A DNA stretch of 64,000 bases from Holothuria scabra (lineage: Eukaryota; Echinodermata; Holothuroidea; Aspidochirotida; Holothuriidae), in assembly GCA_037179385.1 (NCBI GenBank), contig CM074188.1, positions 18,927,318 through 18,991,317 of the forward strand. The letters are read 5' to 3'. The notes under the pieces were generated by a model. That model saw nothing but the letters and a program-made list of their open reading frames with translations, was not told where the DNA came from and did not search any database. How positions within the stretch are numbered: the first letter of the stretch is position 1; every line of letters begins with the position of its first letter. Made by a program: the position numbers and the translations under genes. Below are positions 12,464 to 23,384 of the stretch, one piece after another.

Positions 12464-12642
12464 AGCTGCCAAGTCTTCCTGATTCTGCAGAAGGCTTCCT
12501 GAAAATTTCCCCACCAGACACGCAAAATTTAAATCTTCCTGACTGAGAACAATTTCCCCCATTGAAATACACACAAATCCCTGAAATCTTCCTGATTTAT
12601 GAGGTAAATCTTCCTGATTTCAAGACCTCAGTGTTGGCAGTT
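12464..12642 (+). mobile_element. Small TIR element with five internal CTTCCTGA motifs
   Basis: About 179 bp with short inverted ends: AGCTGCCAAGTC at 12464-12475, and AACTGCCAACAC as the reverse complement of 12631-12642. Between them CTTCCTGA occurs at 12475, 12495, 12535, 12588 and 12610, usually preceded by AAAT. The unit looks like a MITE with subterminal and internal repeats. No target duplication is certain. Confidence 0.5.
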
Positions 12643-12807
12643 CTGCCACTTCTTCTACTGATTGTCTTCACATTACAAAATTTGTTCCAATGTGGTCAAT
12701 TTGATCTTCCCAATAAGTCAATCAAAATCAGTGGATATTGATCTTGAGGGAACATTGATATGTTACCATTACTGTATCATGTACCACACTGTAACAAGCT
12801 CCATCCC

Positions 12808-13113
12808 TTAAAGGGCCAAACCTCTCACCACAAACTACAATTTTGGTACCCGGGTACCGAAATTCTCAATTGGCTCAGCTCTTTGATTGACAGCTAATTC
12901 AAACAATGCAGAGTGCCAAAGCTTATATTACACAGCATGAATGGTACTGAGAGTGTTTTGATTATATAAATTTGAGTTTTTCTATAGTCACCCTGAAGCA
13001 ATAAACTGAGATTGTGTCAGGATGAGGATGAATTTTAGACAATTGTGGGAGGGGCTTCAGTAAGAATCTTAGGAGAATTGGTACTGTTTTGGGTGAGAGA
13101 ACTGGGCCTTTAA
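12808..13113 (+). mobile_element. Family A MITE, complete copy 2 (TTAA ends)
   Basis: A 306-bp element that aligns along its length with 69-371, including CTCAATTGGCTCAG, TTTGATTGAC, CTGAGAGTGTTTTGATTATA, ACTGAGATTGTG and GGAGAATTGGTACTG. TTAA flanks it at 12808-12811 and 13110-13113. Outside the TTAA the flanks differ completely from those of copy 1, which locates the boundaries. Confidence 0.9.
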
Positions 13114-14845
13114 CTCAGACAGGAAGACAGCTAGTAAAACCCTCAGTAGATACCAATTCTACAAGTGTCCTTGAAAGAAAGGTTGAAAGAGAAAGGCTTC
13201 CACATTAGCCATATTTGGTAGGTCCACATTATTGGGACAAAAATGTGCATTTTACATGTTTAGTTCATGTTTATTCACGATTCATTTGGTAAAATGGAAA
13301 CACCCTGTTAAATGGTTAATATGTTTTGGACTTTGATTGGAATGGTAGCCATGTTCTAGATTTTGAAAGTTTTTAACATGAAACATCATACAAAATTCTG
13401 GTTCCCAGACCTTAAAAAGATCTCAGGAGCATTGACTGGTCAAATGCAGAGTTAGAAATAGCCCAGGTAGAGTGGGGTTAGTGAGGTCCTGTTTCAACTG
13501 GAACTTACTGTTGAACTTTTTAGGTGGAGATCCTCTCCTTAAAATGAAGGTCACCCACTTCATTCTTAACCCCCTCCCCCCAATTTTTGAGAGAGAAAGA
13601 TCCCCGCTCCAGAGAGTCTGGAGCTCTCTCTTTCTATTAAATAATTGCCCAGGTGAAGGAAACGGTATTTTGTGTCTTTAATGAAATGTACCCATCTTTA
13701 CTTTCCCTACCAGATGAGGTATATATTAGTCTGAAAACAATGTTTTTGTCATGGTTCATATCAGACATTTCATTTTGCTTTTTGGTGAACTATTGTTTAG
13801 CCAATTTCATCAACCAACTTTTATCACTGCAAGTTGGCTTCATAAGGATAATGTTAGCTCTTTTACTATATTTTGTTGAATTCTCTTTTAAGGCATCATC
13901 ATTAGCTTTTGAAGGGGTGACAGGAGAACTTATCTTGTGGGAATGCTATCATTAAATATGAGGCACTTGTTTTAATATCCTCTGTGGCCTTTGAAACTTC
14001 AATTAAAGCACACAGTTCTTGTGAGATGATATTTGCATTCCTCTTGTCATTGAAGTATTTTGTATCCATTTTGATAAGTTCATTTTGGTGAAGAAGGCTT
14101 TATTTCTTGTTTTTGAGGGTGTAAGAATTACCTTCAAATTTACTTCACACTCTTGCATTATCACTTTGTATATTGTGAGCACAGTGCTCTTCATCAGCAT
14201 ATGTCACGTTCTCTGCAATAATGAAATTTGATCAGATTAAAAGAATGCCGTAAATGGCAAGCCATTTTGGCGGGCTGACTACCCTGGGCATTGGTTGCTC
14301 TGCCTTTTTAAGTGATATGTGCAGGACATTCCCAGGTCATTTGAACTCAAATATAAATATGTGTACAGTACTACCATAGCCAACATGTCATACATTCATG
14401 TCAGCAATTTAAACATTTCACAGCTAGGTTATAAATGCGGATGGCTGTTCGTGGAAATGTTGGCTCAGTTTTATGTTGTCTTTGAAATTTTTGTAGTACT
14501 TACTATGAGCTGAACTTGTTTTAGCCTGCTTGACTATCTATCTGTGAGAAAAGGGTATGTGTAAGAAAGCCTACTTGACTCTCTGTCTGTAAGTGAAGCA
14601 TTTTCATACTTTGGTTTCTAAAACCTTTTGAAGATGTGAGCAAGTACTTCAGAATAATTAAATATGCAGAATGTAAGAGGATGGTTGCCTCAATTTGTTG
14701 ACCAACAAATTGCTGCTTATAATGTTAAACTGAAGGGAAGAAGTATAGGTCTCTTTTAGTAGGTGATAGTGGGGGCACAAGGAGGCAAGCCGAAATCAAT
14801 GCCTTGTCATCATGGGGTGATAATTTAAAAACATAGGTGTCGGCC
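13114..14845. other. No gene recognised; one small hairpin
   Basis: A perfect 8-bp stem with a 3-base loop, GCTCCAGA-GAG-TCTGGAGC, lies at 13606-13624 within a purine-rich patch. Open frames (up to 100 codons at 13653-13955) are unrecognised and hydrophobic by AT bias. Confidence 0.45.
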
Positions 14846-15052
14846 ATTGAAGGACGAATCCTCTCACCCCAAACTACACTAGTAGTAGGGGGGTAACAGA
14901 AACTCTCAAGTGGCTCAGCTTTTTGATTGACTGCTAATTCAAAAATGCAGAGTACCAAAGCTAATATAACAGCATGAACTGTACTGAGAGTGTTTTGGTT
15001 ATACATATCACACTTTTCTGTACTCTCCCTGAAGCAATATAAACTGAAGGCT

Positions 15053-15424
15053 TGGTCTCACGTACCCCGCGACACTTGGTGTTACCTTGTGTTTACAATC
15101 AGGCAAAACCCCAGGTTAACCCCATGTTTTTCAGTCTGTGTTATCACCTACCCCGTGCTTCGTTGATTGGGTAGTGTTACCATAGTAACGAGGTCAAATA
15201 TTTTACATACCGATTACTGTAAAATATAAGAAAATACCTGTCATCAGTGCCATAAACACCTGTGACCTTGCTTGATTAAAACAAACTCGGTGTTTAAAAC
15301 TGCTTAGCCCTGCGATTTGAGGTGGATCAAAATTTAAACACTGACCCCGCGTTAACCCGGGGTCTCACGTTACCCGAGCACGAGATAACACAGTGTTATC
15401 TTGAGCACGGGGTACGTGAGACCA
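15053..15424. mobile_element. 372-bp TIR element nested in family A copy 3
   Basis: Perfect 17-bp terminal inverted repeats: TGGTCTCACGTACCCCG at 15053-15069 and its reverse complement at 15408-15424. The right end (15361-15423) also forms a nearly perfect hairpin because GGTCTCACGTTACCCGAGC is followed by its inverse around a GATAACAC-GTGTTATC core. The interior is non-coding and has more CpG than its host. No target duplication is evident, so superfamily is unassigned. Its insertion postdates the family-A element it splits. Confidence 0.8.
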
Positions 15425-15450
15425 CGGTATGAGATTGTGTCTGGATAAGG

Positions 15451-15614
15451 AGCGCAGGCAAAACGAAGTAGGAAAATAGAGGGCGCACGGCGCCCTCAGC
15501 TGGTAGGGTTGGTACGGTGTTATTGGTTTGCCAGTATGGGTATAAATGGTATACAATAGGTGATAGGAGGTAGGTATCGTCCCTCATAGACTTCCTAACC
15601 AGGGAGTTTTGAGG
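15451..15614 (+). mobile_element. Family B repeat nested in family A copy 3
   Basis: About 164 bp between the family-A words GGATAAGG and AATTTCAGAC. It starts near AGCGCAGGC. A perfect GC hairpin, GAGGGCGC-ACG-GCGCCCTC, lies at 15479-15497. Then follow GTGTTATTGGTTTGCCAG, GTATAAATGGTATACA, GGTGATAGGAGGTAGGTATC and CCAGGGAGTTTTG. The same order occurs at 18905-19058 and 28655-28858. This copy defines both edges of family B, since its host element is known. Confidence 0.8.
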
Positions 15615-15697
15615 AATTTCAGACAATTTTGGGAGGGTCTTAAGTAAGAAGGTTAGGAGAATTGGTACTGTTTTGGGTAAGAGAATTAGGCCTTTAT

Positions 15698-17036
15698 TTG
15701 TTCTATCATTTCCTTTTTTAAAAACTGCCCAGTGTCACTTGTTTTTTTCTACTCCAATATGTTGTATATTCAAGAAGCTTTTGGTAAAGAATATTAGTTA
15801 CCCCCTTCTCTACTATGGAATACACACCCATGGCAAATTGGTGTATTACGCGGTCTGTACCTTTAAATTTTTGCTAGCATATCTTGCCAGGTTTGGGTTT
15901 CTTTTCTGGAAAGCTCTGCTCTTGAGGGAATTGTTTGAAGCCAGCCAGAAAATTCTATTAGCGCCAGCATTTGGAAAAGTAAGTTTAGTGCTAGACAGTT
16001 GATTAGTTTTATGAGCAAAGCTGTAAACCTAGAAGATATTAATGTATTACGATGGATAGAATGACTGCTTGAGCTCTGTAAGGGTGTCTTTTCTTTTCTT
16101 ACTGTGAGAAGAGAGGATGCGGCTTTTTCAAGAATGTGGGAATGCGTAGCAGGGACGGTTTCTTTCCAAAGAGATCACTTACGTTTTGCCTTTGAACCTG
16201 GGTAGCTTGTGATCTGGGAAATATTCTTGGTACAGTCTTTATAAATGTACCTCCCACTGAGTCTTCTGGTGACAGCTTTATTGAAAGATGAAAGAAAATA
16301 GTCAGTAGAAGCATCAAGTGTGTCTTTTTATCAACCAGGTCTTCAAACATACTCTAGTTATTTGTTAATAGAATTAAAAAAAAACCATAGCAAGATATGG
16401 GCTGTTACAGAAGCAGAGGCACTATTTGTCAAGTGTACAGTGAATATTTCCTTTGAATGGTTTCTACAATAATTCTCCATAAATCTTTTGTTCAGAATTA
16501 ACACAAAGTGGTGTTTGGGGCAAAAAGGCATATCCTCCAATGGTTCATACAAGGGTCCATCCAAGGGTGTCTGATGAAACCTCTTTACCCATTTCCCAAC
16601 TTTAACAGGTAATTTCATCTGTAGTGTATTGGTTAATCCCATGGGCAATCTTCCATCTTATGGTTGCTATTATCATACACATGGCTTGCACAAATTCTTT
16701 GAGACCTGAGGAATTCCTATATCTGGGATTTCCTCTGAAATCCTGGGGACCTTATTTTGGTCAGTCTGTGCCTCCATACATGCTTGATAATGCATTTGCT
16801 TTTTTCGTTGGCTGCTCAGGTCTCTTGCTCAATATGAAATAAGAGAAATGAGCAGGGCTTATGATCACAGCGTCCCTGTTTTGAGGAAGGCAATTGTCTA
16901 CTGAGCCAAGCCCAAATTATCTATGAAAAGGATTAAGTTTGTTGATTGACAGGATCACTTGACTTTTAAACCCTCACAGATATGTTCAACCTATGTACAG
17001 CAGCGACAGCTCCAGCAGGACTGTAAATGCAGGCTG
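15698..17036. other. No gene recognised
   Basis: Open frames of 83 to 96 codons on both strands around 16100-16840 were inspected and show no known domain. The longest plus-strand frame here begins inside the family-A element end (15673), which argues against coding. Confidence 0.5.
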
Positions 17037-17268
17037 TCTTTAATAGCAACATCTAAATCTCACAATTACCTTCTTATTTCTGAGGCTCTTCAAATTTTCA
17101 AAGCACCTTTCATAATATTGTATGACCTCAGTATGGCACATTTAAGGCAATTTATAAATCAAGCAGTTACTCTGTAAATTTCACATTTGAGGGAAAGGAA
17201 CATTGTCACATGTCTCTCAAAAGCCAGTCATGAAACAGGGCAGTCTGCTACTCCATATGCACTTTACA
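17037..17268 (+). mobile_element. Family D repeat, diverged copy 1
   Basis: Shares with the other D copies CTTCTTATTTC, CTTTCATAATATT, AAGCAGTTACTC, AAATTTCACATTTGAGG, ATTGTCACATG, GCCAGTCATGAAACAGG and CAGTCTGCTACTCC. The left end is hard to fix; TTTAATAGCAACATC is the likely counterpart of TTTAAAGGACAAAAGC in copy 3. Confidence 0.6.
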
Positions 17269-18904
17269 GTTAGTAATATGATTCTGTCATCAATTTTGCA
17301 AATGAAGAGGAACATTTTTATAGACAGTTCCAAACTAAAAAGAAGATTTCACCTTTTTAATACTTGGGTGTGATCATGATAATACGTTAAAGGGAAATAA
17401 ATTTGTGTTTTGCAAAATGACAATTGCCTATAAGAATCGTGTTATATAAATGAAACTTGCCCATTTAGTGCCTCTAAACTTGATATTATCTTTGTCAGTG
17501 TTACTGCTTGAAGTCTCTTGTGTAAAAATGAAACCCTGGAACTGAGTTGTAAATTAAAGCAAGTTCCTTCTTGAATCGTGCTCTTGTTCGAACCTTCTGA
17601 TTTGATTCAACTGTGTTTGCATACTCGAAATATCCGTTTGAGTTGTTTTCCTGTTGTTCTGCTTAAAAATCACTGGTTAAAGAGCAAAAGACCTCACAAA
17701 TAAAAGTGGGCCTCATTCATCCTGAGGTTTTATTGCCATTTGGTTTTAAGGCTTTTCAACAACATCTTAAACTGAATATTTTGAATCTGAAATCAAGTGA
17801 ATACTGCTTACCTTGTTTATCTGCTAATGTATAAAATCACATGACAGAGATGCAGTGGAAATTAAAGAATTGGAAAGTGATCTCTTTTAAATTGCAAGCT
17901 TACAGTATTCTGAGTTTTGTGGGTTGAGGATGGAGAATGATAACCAGTACGCATGTTACTGTAAAGTCCATTGATTGCAGCTTTGAGGAAAATCCTTCAC
18001 TAACTCTCAGATTTTCTTTTAATCTGTAAGAATTTTGATTATTTAGAGATTTTCCTGCAAAGCCTATCATTAAATGATGGTAGTGAAAAAGTGACGTGGT
18101 AACATGGTTTCATTGGGAATTATGTGCTGACTACTGTCCTGGTATAAAATATTTTGTATCTTGCCTCCAACCAGAGCAGATTCTGGCTTGGATGTAAATG
18201 GTGATCATATAGATTAACACTTTTGGTTTATAATGTATTGTTTAATAGTAGTTGAGTGAAAATATAGGATGGTTGAATGTTGCTACAATAAGTGAAATCA
18301 GTAGACTCCAAAAGGTCAGGGTTGATTAAGAGTGAAACAATGCATCTTGAATTTGTTTTATTCCTCCTTTCCATCAGTATTTCTTCAACTGGATTGTCAC
18401 TGGCATTGGATAAACCCTTGAGATGGTGCTCTATCTGCCTTCTTAATAACCCTTTATAAGTCTCCTTTGTTTCAGAATACAGGAAAAAAATGGACTTACA
18501 ACAATTGTATTCAAAGAAAGATAAAGTGCCATCTATTTGGAATTCTTTCATTGCCAGTAATTGTTCCGTGGTACATGGACTGGCCAGTTATAGTAGAATA
18601 TCATTGTTTGTGTTAGTGAAAAAGATACAACAAATATAGGTTTTTGGGGGTTGACATGTGACAATTAATACACAGGCTTTGCATAGGCACATTACTTTCT
18701 GTCCTCTTTGGAGTTCCCTGGCAAATCTGAAGTGTTCTGTGGGAAGGAATATTACATTAAGAATATTAGACAAAGCTCTTTGTGGAGAAGAGAATCAGAT
18801 GAAGAGTAAAGACACAAATTCTTGGTTTTCTAAAAGCCAAATTGCATTTTGTCAGTCAATTTCAGTTCTCGCCCTTCTCCATCACCTTAAGTAAAAACAT
18901 ATAG
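17269..18904. other. No feature recognised
   Basis: AT-rich sequence. The largest frame (18228-18551, minus, 107 codons) has no recognisable motif and no neighbouring exon-like signals that I can identify. Confidence 0.5.
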
Positions 18905-19058
18905 AAGGTAAATAAAGGGTGTAGGACGCCCTCTACTGCTAAGATCACCACAGTGTTATTAGTTTGCCAGATGGTAACTGTAGGTATAAAAAGTATACAT
19001 AAGGTGATAGGAGGTATCATTCCTCATTGACTCCCAAACCAGGGAGGGAGTTTTGTGG
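18905..19058 (+). mobile_element. Family B repeat, near-complete copy
   Basis: Runs from AGGGTGTAGGACGCCCTCTA through GTGTTATTAGTTTGCCAGAT, GTATAAAAAGTATACATA and GGTGATAGGAGGTAT to CCCAAACCAGGGAGGGAGTT. It aligns with 15451-15614 across about 150 bp. No terminal inverted repeat is obvious, so the class is unknown. Confidence 0.7.
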
Positions 19059-19890
19059 GTTTTGCACAAACCTTTGTAGCACCAAAACATCAAATTCTGT
19101 TGCTGATTCCACAAAACAAAAACCTCCTATCCCTAGTGAAGCTTAACTTGAAACTTTTGCCACATACAAATTTTTAGTCTTTAGCAATATAGTTGAATCT
19201 TCACAAGTACCACAACTTACAATTAATTTAACAATTAATACATACCTGACTTGTCTGGTACCTGTAATCTACTGGCTAGTGTGCTATATATTTCAGAATG
19301 TATTGAAAGCACTTAAGTTTACCATCATCTTCTTTGTCCTTCCTTTCCCTTTAAAAAAATTAAAAACATGTGGAACCTCCATTTAAATACTGCAATAAAA
19401 TGAGACCTAATAGCCTAGTAGCAAATGATCTCCTCAAGAAGAGGGCGCTCTTTAAACTTTAACTCAGTATTAATGCTCTGTATTGAAAATATTTGTAGGT
19501 CTGTCTCACTCACCTTTTGTTTAAGTGGTTCATTATAACAGCAAGTAAGCAGATGTTTGCCGTAATTCATGTGTATCATGTTTTGAGGAGTGTGGCCAGC
19601 ATTTCTTAAGCAAACAATATGATGCCTTATGTTTGCATTTAATGACCTAGCAATCCAGAGTAATGTTGAAGTAAAAAGCTTACTGTACACACTTTGTAAC
19701 ACCTGTTTTTTACTTATAAGTGAAACACAGGTGGTGCTACAATTCTTAAAATGTATACATTGCTGTTGTGTTGTGCAAACTTGATTGTTATCCTGTAATG
19801 TGAAATGGCATGGCAAAACAGTTATATTCAAAAGTACACATCCCTTGTCCATGGATGCACAAGTTTGATAGTTACCCATTTGCTGTAACC
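19059..19890. other. No confident gene; longest open frame of the window
   Basis: The minus strand at 19415-19879 holds an open frame of 154 codons, the longest in 64 kb. It is cysteine- and asparagine-rich, has no signal peptide, and resembles no family I recognise. In DNA this AT-rich and this long a frame of that size is not far from chance, so I do not call it a gene. Confidence 0.4.
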
Positions 19891-20086
19891 TACAATCCCC
19901 GACAAAACAAATGAAACAAAATCATTGGTATGGTAACAAATTGCATTCACACTCTCAAACTTCCCTTGAAAATCCCCTTCCCCCTTTCAATGTTGTGTCC
20001 TAGCTGATAGTTGAAAGGTTGTAGCAACCATTGAAAGGGGGATCGGGGAAGGTGATTTGTTTCATTTACTTTTGCCGGGGATTGTA
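19891..20086. mobile_element. 196-bp fold-back MITE with TA ends
   Basis: Bounded by TA and inverted ends: left TACAATCCCCGACAAAACAA, and the reverse complement of the right end TACAATCCCCGGCAAAAGTA, both followed by ATGAAACAAA. The complementarity continues inward (CCCCTTCCCC and CCCTTTCAATG opposed by CATTGAAAGGGGGATCGGGG), so most of the element can fold into one hairpin. TA flanks and the short size suggest a Tc1/mariner-type non-autonomous element; that is an inference. Confidence 0.8.
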
Positions 20087-21113
20087 GCCTACTTTCCTAT
20101 TGTGAAAGTGAAGTAACAGACATATACAGAGCTCCCAACTCTCATGGTTTTAAGTGGAAAATTCCCTGAAACTATGCCTTCTTCCCACCTTCCTGCTTTG
20201 TCTAGCTGTTCTACTATCCATACTCCTCTATGCCTTCTTTATGTCCCATGAAAACTTCTGTTCTTATTCCCAGTCATCATTACATATGGGTGGGTCATAT
20301 TGGTGCATTGTGGATTTGTATTGAAAAACAAATATTCCAAGTAAATTGCATATGAAATTTATCCCGTGAGAGAACTCCTGAAGCCTCAACACCTAGAAAC
20401 CATCAGCTTCTCGAAGCTGCACTACTTGGAACGCTCTTCCCCTTGGGCTTTCCCCTTGGTTCCCACCAGGGGCTCCCAGGTGTTCTAGCCAACTGTAACA
20501 AAAGTAGGGATCTCAGTCTTACTTTTACATCAGATTGAAATGCAAATTTTTACACCAAAAGGACAATGTATACACAATTCACTGCACAAAGCCACACTTG
20601 AAATCACTCCTTATGTTACAAATGGATTAATAAAGAATGTTTCCATGTAATTTCCATGTACACTGAAGTTTTGGATCACCTGTCGTATGTGGGGGATCAG
20701 TTAGTTTATCCTGACGATTCCCAGGATGAGTGCATGTGCATAGCCACTAAAACAAATTATTGAACTAGCTTATTACAAATGCGTATTGATTCTTAAAGGG
20801 TGAAAAGTTTGATCAACGTTGTTCCATCAGAGTTTGGATTTAATTCCTTTTCCTCAAGACTTCCTCTTTCATATTTATCCGAAACAGGTTTGATGATTTA
20901 TTCCTACTTTTTAAAATATCATGATATTTAGCAGTAATTTAAGTCAAATTTAAATCGACAGCGTGATTTTAAGTCAAATAACCATGAAATTCTTAAAAAG
21001 TATTGTAAAGAAACCTGTGATAGACATAAGACGAGATTTGTACTTTTTAGTTAGTGATTGTTTACTCCCTTTCTGTAATGTTTGGATTCAGATATTCTAT
21101 AGACGAATCTGGA
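20087..21113. other. No gene recognised
   Basis: A short palindrome CAGCTTC-TC-GAAGCTG lies near 20403-20418 within a pyrimidine-rich segment. Nothing else stands out. Confidence 0.45.
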
Positions 21114-21341
21114 TGGCAAGTGCCGGTATGATTTCAGTCAGCCATAACTGGGGTCTATTACTGTTTAATCTTTCAATTTCCTTGCTAACCTGTATCACTG
21201 ATGGTTTTACACTAAATTTTATCTTGATTCTTTCAATTTCACTGAATATGAGAGTTTGAAATTCATGTAGACAATAAATGACAATTTAAGGCTGATGGAC
21301 CCCACTAATGGCTGCCTATAAACACAAGCACTGATTGGATT
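21114..21341 (+). repeat. Family J dispersed repeat, copy 1
   Basis: Matches 57068-57305 in the same order: ATTTCAGT, GCCATAA-TGGGTCTA, TTTAATCTTTCAATTTC, GATGGTT-T-CACTAAATT, TTCTTTCAATTT, ACTGAATATGA, TTTGAAAT-CATGTAGACA, then CTGATGGACCCCACTAATGG and CTTATTGG or CTGATTGG. A third, inverted copy is at 58995-59125. No TIR was seen. The open frame at 20963-21259 overlaps this repeat and is not a gene. Confidence 0.75.
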
Positions 21342-22189
21342 TCTCTGTTCCAAATCAAAAAAGTTTCTTTGTTATTGGGTACATTTAATTAACTTTTAGG
21401 CAAGTTTTGTTATGGTTTCCGTTGTGCACTTTGTTTTTGTACATTTATCTGTTTGTGGTTGGTTTTCAATAAAACTCTCAAATATGAGAAAGTGAAAGTT
21501 CATGATATTATATGCGTGGAAAGAAATCTGTTTTACTGCTTTAATAAAGGTAGAAAGAGCAAAAATGCATCATTTAAATTTTACTAGAGCATTTACCTAT
21601 CTGTGGTTTTGTTTTATGCTTGTTGAGTTAATATGAGTTGTATGCATGACATCAGGGCTTGAAATAAGCGACAGCACTGATAGTAACGTTTTGGGGTATG
21701 CAGACTCATATTTCTGTAAGCACCAGTGCCAGTACAGTAAGATGAGCCAGAAGGTACCAAAATATTGTGGAGACTGGTACTCAACTGTCAGGTGAAAAAC
21801 ATATCTCTTAGAAGTGCTGCAGTTCATTAACAATGTTGAAATATAAACAACAACAAAAACAAAAAACAAAAAAAAATTATCGTCTTGTGTCTGTAAACAT
21901 TTATACAATATCAACATGGAGTGTTCATTTGATAGCCATTGTGCACCATATTCCAGTCACAAATTTCACCTTGTAATTTCGGAAATTGCCCTTTAACGTT
22001 AATTTCACAGAACTAGTACTCCCAGCGCTAACATGGACATGCTCCTTTCGACGTTTTGTGCAAGCTTCGAACCATCATTACCTATCAGCAAATGCTTTTA
22101 TACTTTCTGTATGTAGAATAGTTATCATACATTGGTTGCTTTAATTCACTTTGCATGCATCACCCCTCACTTACCTTCTATTTACTTAT
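21342..22189. other. No feature recognised
   Basis: Includes an A-rich patch of CAACAAAAACAAAAAACAAAA type near 21848-21875. No coding signal. Confidence 0.45.
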
Positions 22190-22280
22190 GTAATCCCCAC
22201 TTACCGCAACTAGACCCTGGTAAACTAATAGCACAGTAGAGGATGGCGCCCTCCCTCGGAGGACGCCCTCCCCAGTCCTT
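22190..22280 (-). repeat. Family B repeat, inverted 5' part
   Basis: Read on the minus strand it gives GGGCGCCATCCTCTACTGTG, CTATTAGTTTACCAGGGTCT, then GGTAAGTGGGGATTAC. This matches the plus-strand copy at 30058-30198 (GGGTGCCCTCCTCTGATCTG, CATTAGTTTATG, GGGGATTAC). The neighbouring GGAGGACGCCCTCC adds a local palindrome. Confidence 0.5.
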
Positions 22281-22532
22281 CCTCATCTTACCACCAGACA
22301 TTATATGAGTGAGGAATTCATTGTAAGCACAGAGAAGAATGACAGTTTAGCAAGCTCTGACATGAATGTTGCTTCAACGATTTCTCACACAGTAAAATAA
22401 TGGGACTTCTCTTTCACATGAATGTTCTTTCTAAAATTTGCAGAGTGAAGCAATGCAGCTTAACACACGTATACAAAACCCAACTTAAAAACATCTTCAC
22501 ACGGTCTCTAAATTGAAATTAACCCATATGCT

Positions 22533-22540
22533 CCGGTGTA
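22533..22540 (+). repeat. 8-bp target-site duplication, left
   Basis: CCGGTGTA immediately before the hAT-type element; the identical octamer follows its right end at 23047-23054. Confidence 0.9.
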
Positions 22541-23046
22541 TAGGGCTGCCACGATATCGCGATATCACGATATCGTCGATACAGTTTTGCCCCAACGGTA
22601 TCAACCAATGTTTTGTCAAGATGTGATATCGCAATAAATCAAATAAATGACTAAACCACTGTGAAATCCCTATTTTTATTGTCTTAAGTCAGTAATCTAA
22701 AATGATCATAATTTATGGTGTCACAAGAAATGAAATCTGCACTTAACTCACCACAAGAAAACATGATATAAAATCGGAAGCTGTTTCAAAATGCAGTGAA
22801 TACTGTAACAGCTCACATACGTTCTAGACTTGTGAAGAGTTCTGCACAATCAATATTGCTACATGCACGCATAGTCAATCTCCCCTCACTTTTGGTATGA
22901 AATCAGTAGTGGCTGCATGCAATAAACAGCTGTTTTGCTTCCTTGATGCTGATGGAGAATGTTTAGACTAATGCGCGATATCGCGATATCGTCAGGGAAA
23001 TGCCGACGACATCGATAAATGAAAAATGGTTATCGTGGCAGCCCTA
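22541..23046. mobile_element. Non-autonomous hAT-type transposon, 506 bp
   Basis: Terminal inverted repeats TAGGGCTGCCACGATA are perfect over 16 bp at both ends. The element is flanked by an exact 8-bp duplication, CCGGTGTA (22533-22540 and 23047-23054). Eight-base duplications and TAGGGxTG-like ends are the hallmarks of the hAT superfamily. Just inside each end are reiterated palindromes of the form CGATATCGCGATATCG, typical of subterminal transposase-binding arrays. The interior of about 400 bp is AT-rich and encodes no transposase, so movement would need a helper. The perfect duplication indicates a recent insertion compared with other elements here. Confidence 0.93.
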
Positions 23047-23054
23047 CCGGTGTA
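23047..23054 (+). repeat. 8-bp target-site duplication, right
   Basis: CCGGTGTA directly following the right TIR; identical to 22533-22540. Confidence 0.9.
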
Positions 23055-23305
23055 TTGATAGCCACTGTTGTAGTGTTTTTTGCAACAGATTGTTGCATTC
23101 AGTGAATTCAAATGTGAAACACTTGCAAAGTTTTTCTCTATTGATGATTTCTGTTAGAAGAAAGCTTGTTGAATGGACATAATATGGAAATGATTTTGTG
23201 AAGTCCCAGGTAGTTACTTCTGGCGTAGTTTAGAAGGGTGATTTTCATCATTTCTAGAAATCATTTTCTTAACCTGCACTACAATGTTGAGTGCTCTTGT
23301 GGGAA

Positions 23306-23384
23306 TCAAAGAGCTGAGCCAATTGAGAATTCTGGTACCCCCGTACAAAAATTGTAGTTTGGGGTAAGAGGTTTGGCTCTTTAA
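23306..23384 (-). mobile_element. Family A MITE, truncated copy 4 (one end only)
   Basis: Contains the inverted left quarter of family A: ATCAAAGAGCTGAGCCAATT, GAGAATTCTGGTACC, ATTGTAGTTTGGGGTAAGAG and GGCTCTTTAA, ending in TTAA at 23381-23384. The other three quarters are missing; the sequence before 23306 is unrelated. Confidence 0.8.

Larger units (their letters stand above)
14846..15697 (+). mobile_element. Family A MITE copy 3, interrupted by two insertions
   Basis: The left part (14846 to about 15047) carries the family-A landmarks CTCTCACCCCAAACTACA, GTGGCTCAG, TTTGATTGAC and CTGAGAGTGTTTTGGTTATA. The element resumes at about 15430 with GAGATTGTGTCTGGATAAGG and again at 15615 with AATTTCAGACAATTTTGGGAGG to GGCCTTTA. 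The two gaps hold a 372-bp TIR element (15053-15424) and a family-B repeat (15451-15614). Together the family-A pieces account for about 300 bp, the size of an intact copy. The outer TTAA is decayed (TTGA on the left, TTAT on the right), consistent with an old insertion. Confidence 0.9.

Noticed and set aside
15365..15626. Minus-strand frames of 63 and 76 codons
   Set aside because: They cross the junction of nested elements (372-bp TIR element, family A, family B) and so cannot be an old gene.
20102..20160. AGCTCCCAACTCTCATGG resembles the AGCTGCCAAGTC end of the 12464 element
   Set aside because: Similarity is limited to about a dozen positions and there is no opposing end nearby.
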